Assembly: GCA_008330645.1 (NCBI GenBank)
Contig: VLTN01000056.1
Coordinates: forward strand, 1 to 64,000
From: Cafeteria roenbergensis
Taxonomy: Eukaryota; Sar; Bigyra; Bicosoecida; Cafeteriaceae
DNA length: 64,000 bases
Direction of reading: 5' to 3'
Notes under the pieces: generated by a model
What the model was told of the DNA's origin: nothing
Seen by the model: the letters and a program-made list of their open reading frames with translations, nothing else
The model's database searches: none
Part shown: piece by piece, positions 54,802-64,000 of the stretch
Layout of the letters: every line of letters starts with the position of its first letter
Position numbering within the stretch: position 1 is the stretch's first letter
Position numbers and translations under genes: made by a program

Positions 54802-57800
54802 ATGTCGTCGGCATGGCTTGTGCGCAGCCAGCGTGCGGCAGGCCGCAGCGGTCCTCGGCCGGCGCATTTGGCGTCGCGGCTCCGCCCTGCGCCCTCCACT
54901 GAGCCCGCCTCCCGCGCGGTGCCCGCGGCCGCCGGCAGCGGCGCCGCGCGCGAGCTGCACGGCGTGACCACGTCCGTGGTGGAGCCCAGGCCGCCCAGGC
55001 TGACTCGCGAGGACATCAAGGCCGAGGCCGAGCAGATGGGGCAGCTCGATCGCGAGGCGCCTTTGCATCCTCGCCAGGTCGCGGCCTCGCCGCGCGAGTA
55101 CAACGCCATGCTGCGGCTGTACAAGAGCCGCATGTCCGTCCTGCGCAAGCGGTACGCCCAGGAGTGGAGCGCCCGCCGCGAGCGGGAGCAGGCCATGCTC
55201 GAGGCGCGGCAGGCGGCGTGGCGCGAGGCGCGCGCCGCCGTCAAGGCCACCCGCGTGGAGGCTCGCGCGGAGCGCATTGCCACGCACCAGCGCCGGCAGA
55301 AGCGGCTCCGGCGCGCGCGCACGGTGCGCCAGGACATGAGCCGCCGGCGCCAGGGCTTGTGGCTGCTGCAGGTCGACCGCAGGCAGCAGGCCTGGCTCAA
55401 CGCCCTGGAGGCCGACTCCCAGGAGTGGATCTTGGAGCACGAGATTGACGAGAAGATCACGGCCGACCTGTTCGAGGAGGGCCGCATCCCGTGGCAGTAC
55501 CGCGAGTGGTTCGACAACCTTGCGCGCGCTCGCGCCAAGGACGAGGCCTACGCTCGCGTGGCCGCCAGCAGCGGCGCGCCCGGCGCCCAGGAGACGGAGA
55601 TTGAGATCTCAGACTGGGAGGCCGACATGGTGGCGTGGGAGAGCGACGCCGTCGAGGTGGGGCCCGCCAAGGCGGAGCGCGACCTGGTCGAGATCGAGGA
55701 CGACATCACGCCTCTGGAGCTCGCCCACGGCATGGACCGCAAGGAGCTCCGCCGCCGCCGGGCCATGCGCCTGCGCCAGTACGCCGCCAAGTACCTGCTG
55801 GACGAGGAGTCGGAGGTGCTCCCGCCCGATTACTTCTCCGCCATCAGCCAGCGCGACGCCGAGTCGGTCGGCAAGGACGTCGGCGCGCCCGGGTTCTTCC
55901 TCCTTCCCGAGGACATCGAGCAGCTCAAGCCCCCCTCCCTCAAGCCCCTGCTCCACAAGGACCAGACCGTGCCCGGAGCCTTTGGAGAGGAGCACGCGGC
56001 CGACGAGGCCGGCGTCAGCATGGACCCCGAAACCCTCCGGGAGATCGCCAAGGCCCACGCCCGCATCGGGTGGGCAGACTTCCCCCTGGAGGACACGCGC
56101 GTGGTGGAGGCGGACTCGGAGGACCTCTCGGACTTCAGCACCGTGCCCTCGTACGAGGAGGAGATCGTCAGCCTCGTCGAGTCCCCGCGGGCCGCCATCC
56201 GCGAGCCCCGCCTCGAGCAGGCCATCAACCCGGACTCGGACGGCGAGATCGGCTTCGAGTCGGCGGGGTCCGACAGCGAGTTCGAAGCCCCCGCCAGAGG
56301 CCTGCCGGTCCGCGAATCCGTGGGTTATGCCGCCGTCGACCCCACGACTGCCGAGGCGCGGGACGACCTCCCCGAGCATTTCGCGCTCAACTCCGACGCG
56401 GCCGTTCACGGTCTGCTGGCGGACCCGTCGCTGCACCACCGGCGCATGAAGGAGCAGCTCTTCGGCAAGCAGAAGGGCCTCAACCTGCCCGTGGTCGGCA
56501 CCATGCGCAGCAGCGCCCACCGCATCCACAACGTGCGCACCACCAACCTCTTCATGGCCTACCGCATGCAGACCGTCCTCTCGCAGCTCCAGGTTGACAA
56601 GTCGACCATGATCAAGGCCATGTCCGTCCCGATGCGCCGCACCACCCTCCGCGAGATCCTGGACATGGCCGAGGCCGCGCAGTCTGGCGACGCCGCCGCT
56701 TCGCCGCCCCTCGACGCGGACGAGGAGTCCGCCGCCATCGCCCGCAACATCACCGAGTCCAAGATCAACCTGGAGCTCCGCCCCGCGCTGGCCGGCTACC
56801 TCGACTCCAACTTCGAGTACCGCACCAGCGAGGAGCTCCAGGAGGACCTCCTCGGCTTCACGCGCTGGGACCAGGCCGCGCCCCACATGGCCGACGGAGA
56901 GCTCCCCAAGGAGCCGCGCAGCAAGATCAAGGACGACGACCTGAGCGACGACGAGCCGGCCGCCCTCGAGAGCCTCTCGCGCCGCTTCCACTCCATCCCG
57001 GCCCTCCTCCGCGCGCCGCCGGGCCTCATGACCCACAGGGAGCGCGTGGACCGCATCATGACCCTCATGCCCGCGTCCGTGCTCAGCGAGGCGTTCCAGC
57101 TCCGCATGCTCCAGCTCCTGCGCGAGAACGTCACCTCGGTCACCCTCAGCAGGCAGGAGGGCGAGACGGAAGAGTCCCCCACCTTCCACGTGGACGGCGA
57201 CACCGCCCGCCGCATCCGCGAGCAGCTGGCCGAGGAGTTCAGCGACGCCTTCGACCGCGTCGAGGCCGACGCCATCCAGGCGCTGCGCGTGCGCTACAGC
57301 CTCCGCGAACACGAGATGCTCCAGGAGCTGGGCGCCCCCGTCGAGTCGCTGCTCGACGACGCCAACGAGCCCGTGGACTCGGACGAGGAGTACGGCGCTG
57401 CCGAGGCGAAGGATGCCGACGTCGCGTTCGCAAAGGAGGCGGCCGCGGGCGCCGCCGAGGACGACGCGACCGAGGCCGCGGCGGAGGCCGCCGCTGCCGG
57501 CAAGGAGCCCCCCGCCGCGCCGGCGGTGAAAGAGCTCGACCACTTCGCCAAGGAGCTGATCGAGAAGCACATCAGCAGCGTGCACCGCGTCATGGTGGAG
57601 CGCGGCGTGCAGGACGGCAAGAACTACGTGCGCGACAAGCACCGCCGCTGGACCCTGATGCAGCTGCAGGGCGTGGACGCGCTCCTCGACCGCCTCGAGG
57701 AGGAGCTCGAGAGCCCCGCCGGCCAGCACGACCTCAAGGTCGACATGGAGCCCGACGATGCCATGGTCACCGCCGCGGCCGCGGGCCACGATGTGCCCCA

Positions 57801-58647
57801 CTTCCTCGCCGGCTCCGTCGACATCGAGCACATGCCGTGGGAGCTCGACGCCACGCTGGCGCCGGACCACGCCAACGAGCTTCGCAAGCGCGCCCTGCGC
57901 GAGACCCGCCAGGCCATCGCCGACCGCGACGTCCTCGGCTCCGAGTTCGGGGTGTCCGACGTCCGCGACGACCCCGTCTTCTCCGAGGCCGCCCTCTCCG
58001 AGGAGCTCCGCTACTTCAGGCCGCACCACCTCTTCCACGATCGCCAGGGCGACGCCCTCGAGACGCCGGGCACAATGGTGCCCACCAGCGAGCTCAAGGA
58101 CCGCGCAGACCGCGTCCGTGCCGCCTCCCGGCTCGCTCGCGACCGCGCCGTCACCAGCGCCCAGCTCGCCGAGCGCCCCTGGGAGGCGCCGCTCGTCCCG
58201 ATGCGCCCCTCGCCCACCGGCCGCGGCCTGGAGCCCGCCCCCGGCACGCCCGCGCTGCTGGTGGACGACGGCATCGACCTGGCCGAGGACACGGCCATCC
58301 AAGCCGCCATCTTCGCCAACAACATCCCGCTGGCGCGCCGCATGCTCGAGAAGCGCCGCATCCGCCTCGAGCGCGAGGCGCCCGACGTTGTGGACCGGTA
58401 CGACGTGGAGGCGAACTTCCACGCCAACATGCTCGGCATGGTTGCCCAGGACGACCTCCGCTCCAGCGAGAGCGAGAGCGACTCCGGCAAGCGCATCTCC
58501 CGCGACTCGCTCTTCAGCGACGACGACGAGCACGACTTCCTCTTTGACGCCGAGGAGCCAGACACCGCAGCCGCGCCCTTCGAGGGCGCCGCCGCCGACT
58601 TCGCAGCCTCTGACGCCGAGGCCGACTCGGACGGCGCGCGCCGCTGA
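54802..58647 (+). CDS. very large acidic protein with mitochondrial-type N-terminus
   Basis: 1281 residues from ATG 54802. The first ~45 residues are Arg/Ala/Ser-rich without acidic residues (MSSAWLVRSQRAAGRSG), as in mitochondrial targeting peptides. Residues ~95-240 are a strongly basic helical region ending RRQQAWLNALEADSQEW then ILEHEIDEKITADLF, which recalls mitochondrial ribosomal protein mS26; this is a weak match. The remaining ~1000 residues are acidic, helical and evenly conserved-looking, with no known domain seen. It could be a lineage-specific mitochondrial ribosome or RNA-processing factor. No introns; the open frame starts earlier, but the upstream part overlaps the BTB-TLDc gene. 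Confidence 0.7.
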   Translation: MSSAWLVRSQRAAGRSGPRPAHLASRLRPAPSTEPASRAVPAAAGSGAARELHGVTTSVVEPRPPRLTREDIKAEAEQMGQLDREAPLHPRQVAASPREYNAMLRLYKSRMSVLRKRYAQEWSARREREQAMLEARQAAWREARAAVKATRVEARAERIATHQRRQKRLRRARTVRQDMSRRRQGLWLLQVDRRQQAWLNALEADSQEWILEHEIDEKITADLFEEGRIPWQYREWFDNLARARAKDEAYARVAASSGAPGAQETEIEISDWEADMVAWESDAVEVGPAKAERDLVEIEDDITPLELAHGMDRKELRRRRAMRLRQYAAKYLLDEESEVLPPDYFSAISQRDAESVGKDVGAPGFFLLPEDIEQLKPPSLKPLLHKDQTVPGAFGEEHAADEAGVSMDPETLREIAKAHARIGWADFPLEDTRVVEADSEDLSDFSTVPSYEEEIVSLVESPRAAIREPRLEQAINPDSDGEIGFESAGSDSEFEAPARGLPVRESVGYAAVDPTTAEARDDLPEHFALNSDAAVHGLLADPSLHHRRMKEQLFGKQKGLNLPVVGTMRSSAHRIHNVRTTNLFMAYRMQTVLSQLQVDKSTMIKAMSVPMRRTTLREILDMAEAAQSGDAAASPPLDADEESAAIARNITESKINLELRPALAGYLDSNFEYRTSEELQEDLLGFTRWDQAAPHMADGELPKEPRSKIKDDDLSDDEPAALESLSRRFHSIPALLRAPPGLMTHRERVDRIMTLMPASVLSEAFQLRMLQLLRENVTSVTLSRQEGETEESPTFHVDGDTARRIREQLAEEFSDAFDRVEADAIQALRVRYSLREHEMLQELGAPVESLLDDANEPVDSDEEYGAAEAKDADVAFAKEAAAGAAEDDATEAAAEAAAAGKEPPAAPAVKELDHFAKELIEKHISSVHRVMVERGVQDGKNYVRDKHRRWTLMQLQGVDALLDRLEEELESPAGQHDLKVDMEPDDAMVTAAAAGHDVPHFLAGSVDIEHMPWELDATLAPDHANELRKRALRETRQAIADRDVLGSEFGVSDVRDDPVFSEAALSEELRYFRPHHLFHDRQGDALETPGTMVPTSELKDRADRVRAASRLARDRAVTSAQLAERPWEAPLVPMRPSPTGRGLEPAPGTPALLVDDGIDLAEDTAIQAAIFANNIPLARRMLEKRRIRLEREAPDVVDRYDVEANFHANMLGMVAQDDLRSSESESDSGKRISRDSLFSDDDEHDFLFDAEEPDTAAAPFEGAAADFAASDAEADSDGARR

Positions 58648-59221
58648 GCCGGGCAGCCTCCGCGGCTCGGCGCGACGGGCAGCCCCTCACACCCTCGTGG
58701 GCCGCGGACCTCTATTTCCCCGGGGTGGCCTGCCCGCCGTGTCTCTCGAGCTCTCTCTCTCTGTCTCGAGCGCTTCCGCTGCTCGCTCCGGGCGGCCCGT
58801 GCTCGCTCCGGCGCACACGCGTGCGCGCGTGCGGCACCCCGAGCGCCAGCTTGCAGTCGGCGCTGTGTGTGTGTGTCTGTGTGTGTGTGTGTGTTGCCGC
58901 CACCTCCTGTTTCGTTGCAGCCTTGAACGGTGGCACACGCTCCCGCAAACGCGCGGTCGGGCCGCCAGCACTCTTGCACGCGCTGCTTTGCCTCGTCCTG
59001 GCCGTCTCCTTCCGTGTCTGCGCGCGAGGGCTGCCGGGCTGCCGGGCTGCCTCGCCTCGCCTGGCCTCGCGGCGCCAGGGAGAGGCGCGCGGCGTTGGCG
59101 AGGCGAGCTGCTCCCGGTTGAAACTCGGATGCGGACGGCTCTGCCAGAAGTCGGCAGAGTGCTCCGTTCAGGCTTTGCGCCGGCCGCTGCCCGTGCGCCC
59201 CGCGGCGCCGCACCGAGAGAG
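58648..59221. other. intergenic with GT microsatellite
   Basis: 574 bases; a GT run at about 58863-58893 and a CT-rich stretch at 58743-58775. It holds the large gene's 3' UTR and the eIF3L promoter. No gene supported. Confidence 0.5.
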
Positions 59222-61377
59222 ATGGCTTTCGCTTCCGGGCCGTCGTCGCTGGGCTTTGACGCCGGGGCGTCGGAGGTGCCGCGCGCCTTCGTGCGCTACA
59301 TCGAGGACCTGGTCAAGGCTCTCAAGTCCGGCCACACCGCGCGTGAGGACTCGGGCGCCTGCCGCTGCCTGGCGCGCTTGGCAGTGGGCGCGGGTGGCGT
59401 TTACGGCCCGCAAATCGGCCGCGCCGGCCACTGCTTCTCGCGCGCCCGTGCGGAACACCGGGGGGGGTGACGGGACGGGCGCCGAATGGGGCCAATGGCG
59501 GCCCTTTGCCCGAGGACTGCAATGGCCGCGCGAGGCGGCGGCTGCGGCCCCGCCTCGGCGGCAGCCGCGGTCGTCGCCGCGCAGGCGGCTCGCCTGCTCG
59601 ATGCGTGGGGAGCGTGCAGCTGCGGCAACGGGGCGAGGCGGCGAGGTGGGGGAGGGGGGCGTCCCGGAGGCCTCCTGCTTGCCGGATGGCCGAGGAAGGG
59701 CGGGTGCTGGCGGATGTGCAATTCGCTCGCGCCCCCGGTGCGCGAGCCCGCGCGGCAGCAGGGGCTGCTCTTGCCCGGCCGCGTGCATTCCAACGGCTTG
59801 CCCCCGCGATGCTGCCCTTCCCGCCCCCGCTCGCTGCAGGCGCGCTGAACCTTTACGAGAACGGGCGCCGCGAGATCAACGCCGAGCACTTTTCCAAGAA
59901 GCTGTGGCCGACCCTCGAGCAGGTCAATGCCGCCGTCGCCGCGAGCAGCGGTGCGCGTCTTGACCGCGGCTTCGAGGCCGTGTACCAGACGCTGTGGCTG
60001 AAGCACGTGTTCATGACGGACATGATCACTCTGCCCGAGAAGGACACCCTGTCGAACCTGGTGCGCGCCTGGACCAGCTACAGCGCCTTTATCGAGGAGT
60101 GCGTGGGGCCCTCGCCCATGGCCGGCTACACGCTGCCCCCCGACTGGGTGTACGACGTCGTGAACGAGTTCGTGTACCTGTTCCAGCGCTTCCACGAGGA
60201 GCGCGCCGCCCGCTTCCACCGCCGCGCGGAGGCGGCCAAGTCCGGCTCCGAGGCCCCCGCGGGCTTCGAGGCCGACGACGCCCTGGACGCCGCCGCGGAG
60301 GGCGTGTGGGACCCCCGCGCCGTCCTTGCGCTGCTCCGGCGCGCCGTGCTCACGTCGGGCATCAACGAGCAGCTCGCCGCCGCCCGCACCAAGGGCGTCC
60401 GCGCCGCCCTCGCCGAGTGGCGCGCGCCCGAGGTGACCCAGCTCGCGGGCACCTTCGCCCTCGTCTGCCTTGTGCGCGTGGAGGCCAAGCTCGGCGACCA
60501 CGCCGCCGCCGTGGAGGCCGCGCGCTTCCTCTCTCCGCAGTCCTCCGGCGCCTTCCTGCGCGTCACCCGCGCCCAGCTCTCGCTCTACTCCTACCTGGGC
60601 TTCTCGCTCGCCATGCTCGGCCGCTTCCACGACGCCGCCCGCGCCATCTCCAGCGTCCTCCTCCTCGTCCACCGCGCCTCCCCCGTGCTCGAGGACGGGG
60701 CCCGCTCTTCCCGCTTCATGAAGAAGACGGCCGAGAAGATGCTGGCGCTCCTCGCGCTCTGCGACGCCCTCTCCCCCGGCGCGCCCGTCGACGAGCTGGT
60801 TCGCGCCAAGGCCACGGACCGCTTCGGCGCCAAGCTGACGGGCATCGCAGCGGGCGGCACCGAGGCCGAGGCGGCCATCGCCGACCTCTTCACCGCGGCC
60901 ACGCCCAGCTTTGTCGACGCGTCCTGGCCCCCCGTGGCCCCCGCCGCCGAGGGCGCCTCCGCCGGCGAGCAGGTCTTCGCCGTCCAGTCACGGATCTTCC
61001 TCAGCGCAGCCCAGGCTCGCGCCGCCGAGCTCGCGGGCATTCGCTCCCTCCTCCGCCTCTACAAGACCATCGATGTGCCCAAGCTTGCCCGCCTCGCGGG
61101 CGTCACCGAGGACCGCGCCCGCGCCGGCCTCGTTGCCCTCAAGCTGCACAGCTGGCAGGCGGTGGCTTCGTCGGCCGACGCCGCTGATGCCGCCTCGCGC
61201 CCCGCGCTCACCCGCGCGATCCGCGACTCGGTCCACTTTGTGGTGGGCGGCGAGGATGGCTCCATGGTGGCCTCGAGCGAGGCTCGCGTCAGCGAGGACG
61301 CCACCCGCGAGCTCATCCGCCGCACCGTCGCGCTCAAGCGCCAGATCGGGGCCGCCAGCCCCGCCGGCCGCGCCTGA
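59222..61377 (+). CDS. EIF3L: eukaryotic initiation factor 3 subunit L, two exons
   Basis: Exons 59222-59342 and 59840-61377 give 552 residues (human about 564). Splicing joins SGHTAR to ALNLYENG. Typical eIF3L stretches: FEAVYQTLWLKHVF, LPPDWVYDVVNEFVYLFQRF, YSYLGFSLAMLGRFHDAARA and a PCI/winged-helix region with IRSLLRLYKTIDVPKLARLAGV. It is part of the eIF3 complex that brings mRNA to the 40S ribosome. An in-frame upstream extension of exon 2 reaches 59467 but is intronic. Confidence 0.95.
59343..59839 (+). other. intron of eIF3L (497 bp)
   Basis: Donor GTGAGG, acceptor CTGCAG, phase 1. It contains long open frames by chance. Confidence 0.85.
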
Positions 61378-61722
61378 GCCCTCCGCCCCCCCGCGCAGAC
61401 CTGCATCCGCGAACCCAAGCCCGCGACCCCTGGCCCTTGGCGGTCGCGCTCATCGCGCCCGCCGCCGCCGCCGCCGCTCCTGTTTCGTGTTGACCGCCCC
61501 TAGCTGCCCCTTGCAACCAACACTCGGTCGTTTTTTGCCAATCTCGCGCGCGCGCGCGCGCACGACTGCACCCCACACGCAACGCATAGCCGCGCACGCG
61601 CTCCCGAACGCGTGCACGCTCACGGGGGTCCACGGGCGCGGGCCTGAGGAGCCAGTTGCGGAAGCGATTCGCTCGCAGAGCTGCAACGTCAGCAGAGCGC
61701 GGCTCCCACAACCCAGGCCGAC
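61378..61722. other. intergenic with CG repeat
   Basis: 345 bases; a CG run at about 61546-61562. It holds the eIF3L 3' end and the MAPEG promoter. Confidence 0.45.
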
Positions 61723-62355
61723 GTGGCACGCGTGCGCGGTCGCAACGCTATGGTCGATGCCTCGACCGCGCTGCTGGCGGCCTCGCTGCTCGTGTGCTAC
61801 TTGTACTGGTGGGTCGCGCTGGGCTTCATGCGCGCCGCCCAGTTCTCGGCCAAGCCGGCCGCTGAGCCCTCAGGTGCGTGGCCTCGCCCCAGCGCGTCGG
61901 AGCAAGAGTCGCACCGCCTGTCCCCGACGCTCGGAAGCGACGATTCGGAAGCACGCGTGCGCGAGTCGCTGCTCCCACGCGGTCGCGAGCAGCCCCTGAT
62001 TCCTGCGACTGGGCCCGCAGACAAGGACAGCGCGCCTGCCACGGTGGCCTTCGACAACAAGGACCAGACGGCCAGCAAGGCCGGCCTGCGCGGCTGGGGC
62101 AAGCGCGCGATGCTTGCCATGAACAACCACGCTGAGCAGCTGCCGCAGTTCGGGCTGGCTGCCCTGCTAAACGTGGCCGTGCGCTCTGGCGTCACACCCT
62201 GGGCCGTGTCCGGCGTGATGGCGGGTGTTGCTGTCTTCCGTGGCGCCCACCTGGCCTGCTACCTCGCCGACCTGGACGGGCTCCGCAGCCTCAGCTTCCT
62301 GGGGTCGTCGCTTCTCACCCTGGCACTGTACGTCATGGTGTTCGTGTCCTTCTGA
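61723..62355 (+). CDS. MAPEG-family membrane protein
   Basis: 210 residues (ATG 61723, or 61750). One membrane span near the start (TALLAASLLVCYLYWWVALG), then a polar insert of ~75 residues (about 45-120), then the MAPEG core: RAMLAMNNHAEQLPQFGLAAL, a short span, VFRGAHLACYLADLDGLRSL and a last span ending MVFVSF. MAPEG proteins include microsomal glutathione transferases and leukotriene C4 synthase, which act on lipid or xenobiotic substrates with glutathione. The insert is unusual; GTGCGT at 61875 could be an intron donor, which would remove part of it. Confidence 0.8.
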   Translation: MARVRGRNAMVDASTALLAASLLVCYLYWWVALGFMRAAQFSAKPAAEPSGAWPRPSASEQESHRLSPTLGSDDSEARVRESLLPRGREQPLIPATGPADKDSAPATVAFDNKDQTASKAGLRGWGKRAMLAMNNHAEQLPQFGLAALLNVAVRSGVTPWAVSGVMAGVAVFRGAHLACYLADLDGLRSLSFLGSSLLTLALYVMVFVSF

Positions 62356-62513
62356 GCCTCGCGCAAGCGCGTTGTGCCCCGCCCTGAAATGTTGCAGACT
62401 GCTTGCCGGCGCTGTCGGCCCTCGGGCACGCACGCGCGCACGCACACGCACACGCACACGCACAATCAGCTACAGAGACGGCACGCTACCGCTTCCCGGC
62501 CGCCCGCACTGCC
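62356..62513. other. convergent 3' ends with CA microsatellite
   Basis: A CA/CG-type dinucleotide run at about 62425-62463 separates the MAPEG and radial-spoke genes. Confidence 0.6.
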
Positions 62514-63858
62514 TCACGCCGGCTCGTTCACCAGGTGCAGCGAGCGCAGGTCCTCGGGCGACAGGCTGTCCAGCGTGCGCCGCGGCTCGAGCGGCTTGCC
62601 CGAGTGCGCCAGCCGCAACCGCCGGCCCCGCATCAGGGCGTCCACCAGTGGCGTGGGGTGCGATCGGATCCAGGCGTGGATCCTGGCCTCCACCTGCGCC
62701 GCCGTGTCGGCGCGGGCAATCGTCACGGGGCCGAGCGTCGTCTCCACGGCGGTGCCGGGGAGCGGCAGCGGGGCGGGGCGCCTCCTTCCAGCAGCGCCCT
62801 CGCCCTCGCCCTCACCCTCGTCTTCGACAGCGTCCTCGTCTTCGACAGCGCCCTCGCCCTCTTCCTCGTCCTCGTCCTCGTCCTCGTCGCGGGGCGGCAT
62901 CACCCCCCGGAGCACCACGCTGACGAGGTACGGGCGCCGCCGCTCAGCCTCCTCCTCGGCCGCCTTTCGCCTCGCCTCGGCCTCCTCCCGGTGCGCCCGC
63001 TGCCCCCTCGCCAGGGCGGCCCGCAGCAGGTCGTCCACCAGACGGCGAGCCGTCCTCCGGGCCGCCACCGAGGCGCGCGCAGCGTCCACCAGCGGCCCCG
63101 CCACCCCCGCCTCCACCTCCGATAGCACCGGGTCCGCGAACAAGCGGCACGCGGAGAGGAACCCGCTAGCCGACTCCAGGGCCGCGCGCGCGGCGGCTCT
63201 GCCCACCGCGGCGGCGATCACCTTGGCGCGGCAGGTGTCCTCCTGCCTGCGCCGCACGCGCGCGCGCTGCATCCGCTCCTGCGCCTCCGTCCGCAGCCTG
63301 GAGGCCTCCTTGGCCATCGCCGCCTCGCGCTCCGACTCGGCGGCCTTGCGGCCTGCCAGGTGGTGGCCGGACTTGAACAGCGCGTCCAGCTCCGCCTCCT
63401 CCTCCAGCTCCAGTAGGGCCTGCTCGAGCGTCTTGGTCGCGAGGACGTCCACGAGCGGCGCGCTCTCGGCGTCAAAGTCGAAGAGCTCCCCTGGCTCCAC
63501 TTGCGCCTCGGCGTCCACGCCGCGCTTCGGGCCCACGGTGGGAACGTCGGCCTCGGCCTCCTTGAACTCGAGAAACTCGTCCGTTTGCGTGTCCACGTCG
63601 AGCGTGGCGGGGGGGCAGGCGGTGGGCCCGTCCTGCTCGGTCAGGAAGGCCGTCAGGTCCGCCGCTGGGCGCCCGCGGGCCACCCCAGGGCGGGCCGCGA
63701 AGGCATCCGGCTCCCGCTGCCGGGCAGGGCGCCTCCTGCGCAAGGTCCACGCGTTGGCCTTGGCCGTCGCGGCGGCCTCGGCGTCGCCCGACGAGGCCGC
63801 CTGCGTGCTCCGCTCCACCGTCGTTCCGCGACGCACGCGCGGGTCGAACATCAGGTTC
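62514..63858 (-). CDS. RSP3: radial spoke protein 3, 5' end incomplete
   Basis: The exon holds 448 codons; family motifs run from MFDPRVRRGTT (compare MYDRRVVRGNT in others) through DVDTQTDEFLEF and ELFDFDAESAPLVDVLATKTLEQALLE, the RSP3 hallmark, to a helical tail. RSP3 anchors the radial spoke to doublet microtubules of motile flagella and binds PKA. After an acidic run (~300-340) come ~75 extra residues (IARADTAAQVEARIHAW, then RLRLAHSGKPLEPRRTLDSL) that look like a ubiquitin-like fold. CCGCAG at 63859-63864 is a likely acceptor, so at least one exon lies upstream, perhaps beyond the window. Confidence 0.9.
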
Positions 63859-64000
63859 CTGCGGGCACACGTTTCGCAAGGCGCAAAGGCGGCGATTCAG
63901 GCCGGGGGTGGCCAGGGTGCTGGGCTGGTAGTTGCCGGCGCGAGCGAGCGAGCGAGCGAGCGCGCTGTTGCCGAGCAGTTGGGACGCCACCGCTGGGCTT
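63859..64000 (-). other. probable intron and upstream part of RSP3
   Basis: It contains a short GCGA tandem run (about 63938-63962). The first RSP3 exon was not located. Confidence 0.45.

Noticed and set aside
55609-58533. 974-residue minus-strand frame
   Set aside because: Antisense of the large acidic gene; Val/His/Gly-rich composition typical of shadows.

Overview
The window is nuclear DNA of a heterotrophic flagellate. Two very different compositions meet in it: a compact, very GC-rich host background (1-8611 and 28427-64000) and one AT-rich block (8612-28426). The host genes have short GT-AG introns and encode flagellar and centrosomal proteins (radial spoke protein 3, ASPM). A GC-rich bicosoecid-like genome carrying an AT-rich virophage-like element matches what is known of Cafeteria and its endogenous mavirus-like elements (EMALEs). 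The genus is an inference; the composition contrast, the genes and the element are read directly.

Left flank (1-8611): three 5'-truncated copies of one LINE-type element that share a 3' end; the longest carries a restriction-like-endonuclease ORF without a reverse transcriptase. A large minus-strand TPR-repeat protein lies between them. Then comes the 3' half of a host gene of unknown function.

Element (8612-28426, 19,815 bp): a virophage/Polinton-like element that looks whole. It has 938-bp terminal inverted repeats that match wherever I compared them, a C10/G10 run at the very ends and a 5-bp target duplication (GCAGT). It splits the host gene in the middle of its coding frame. The left arm holds replication and integration genes (SF3 helicase, rve integrase, OTU-fused protein-primed DNA polymerase B, two zinc-finger paralogues). 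The centre and right arm hold the morphogenesis set (adenain-type protease, FtsK/A32-type ATPase, penton, double-jelly-roll major capsid protein, a fibre with a self-cleaving S74 chaperone domain). Other genes include a nucleotidyltransferase-fold protein, a basic internal-protein candidate, an HNH-like protein and a GC-richer AT-hook gene beside a 35-bp tandem repeat. Two promoter-like classes can be seen: an ACTTAA box 20-35 nt upstream of five plus-strand genes from the helicase to a coiled-coil gene, and a TAATATATA box abutting the ATG of the virion genes and several others.

Right flank (28427-64000), in order: the 5' half of the split gene (-), ATP-citrate synthase (-), Mo25/CAB39 (-), a secreted EGF-like protein (+), a receptor-ectodomain/Na+,H+-exchanger fusion (-), a DHHC palmitoyltransferase (+), a possible Nsl1/Mis14 kinetochore protein (-), ASPM (+), a possible flagellar protein (+), a two-pass membrane protein (-), a BTB-TLDc protein (+), a very large acidic protein with a mitochondrial-type N-terminus (+), eIF3 subunit L (+), a MAPEG protein (+) and radial spoke protein 3 (-, 5' end incomplete). 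Many neighbours are divergent and share promoters of a few hundred bases. I saw no rRNA, tRNA or CRISPR array.
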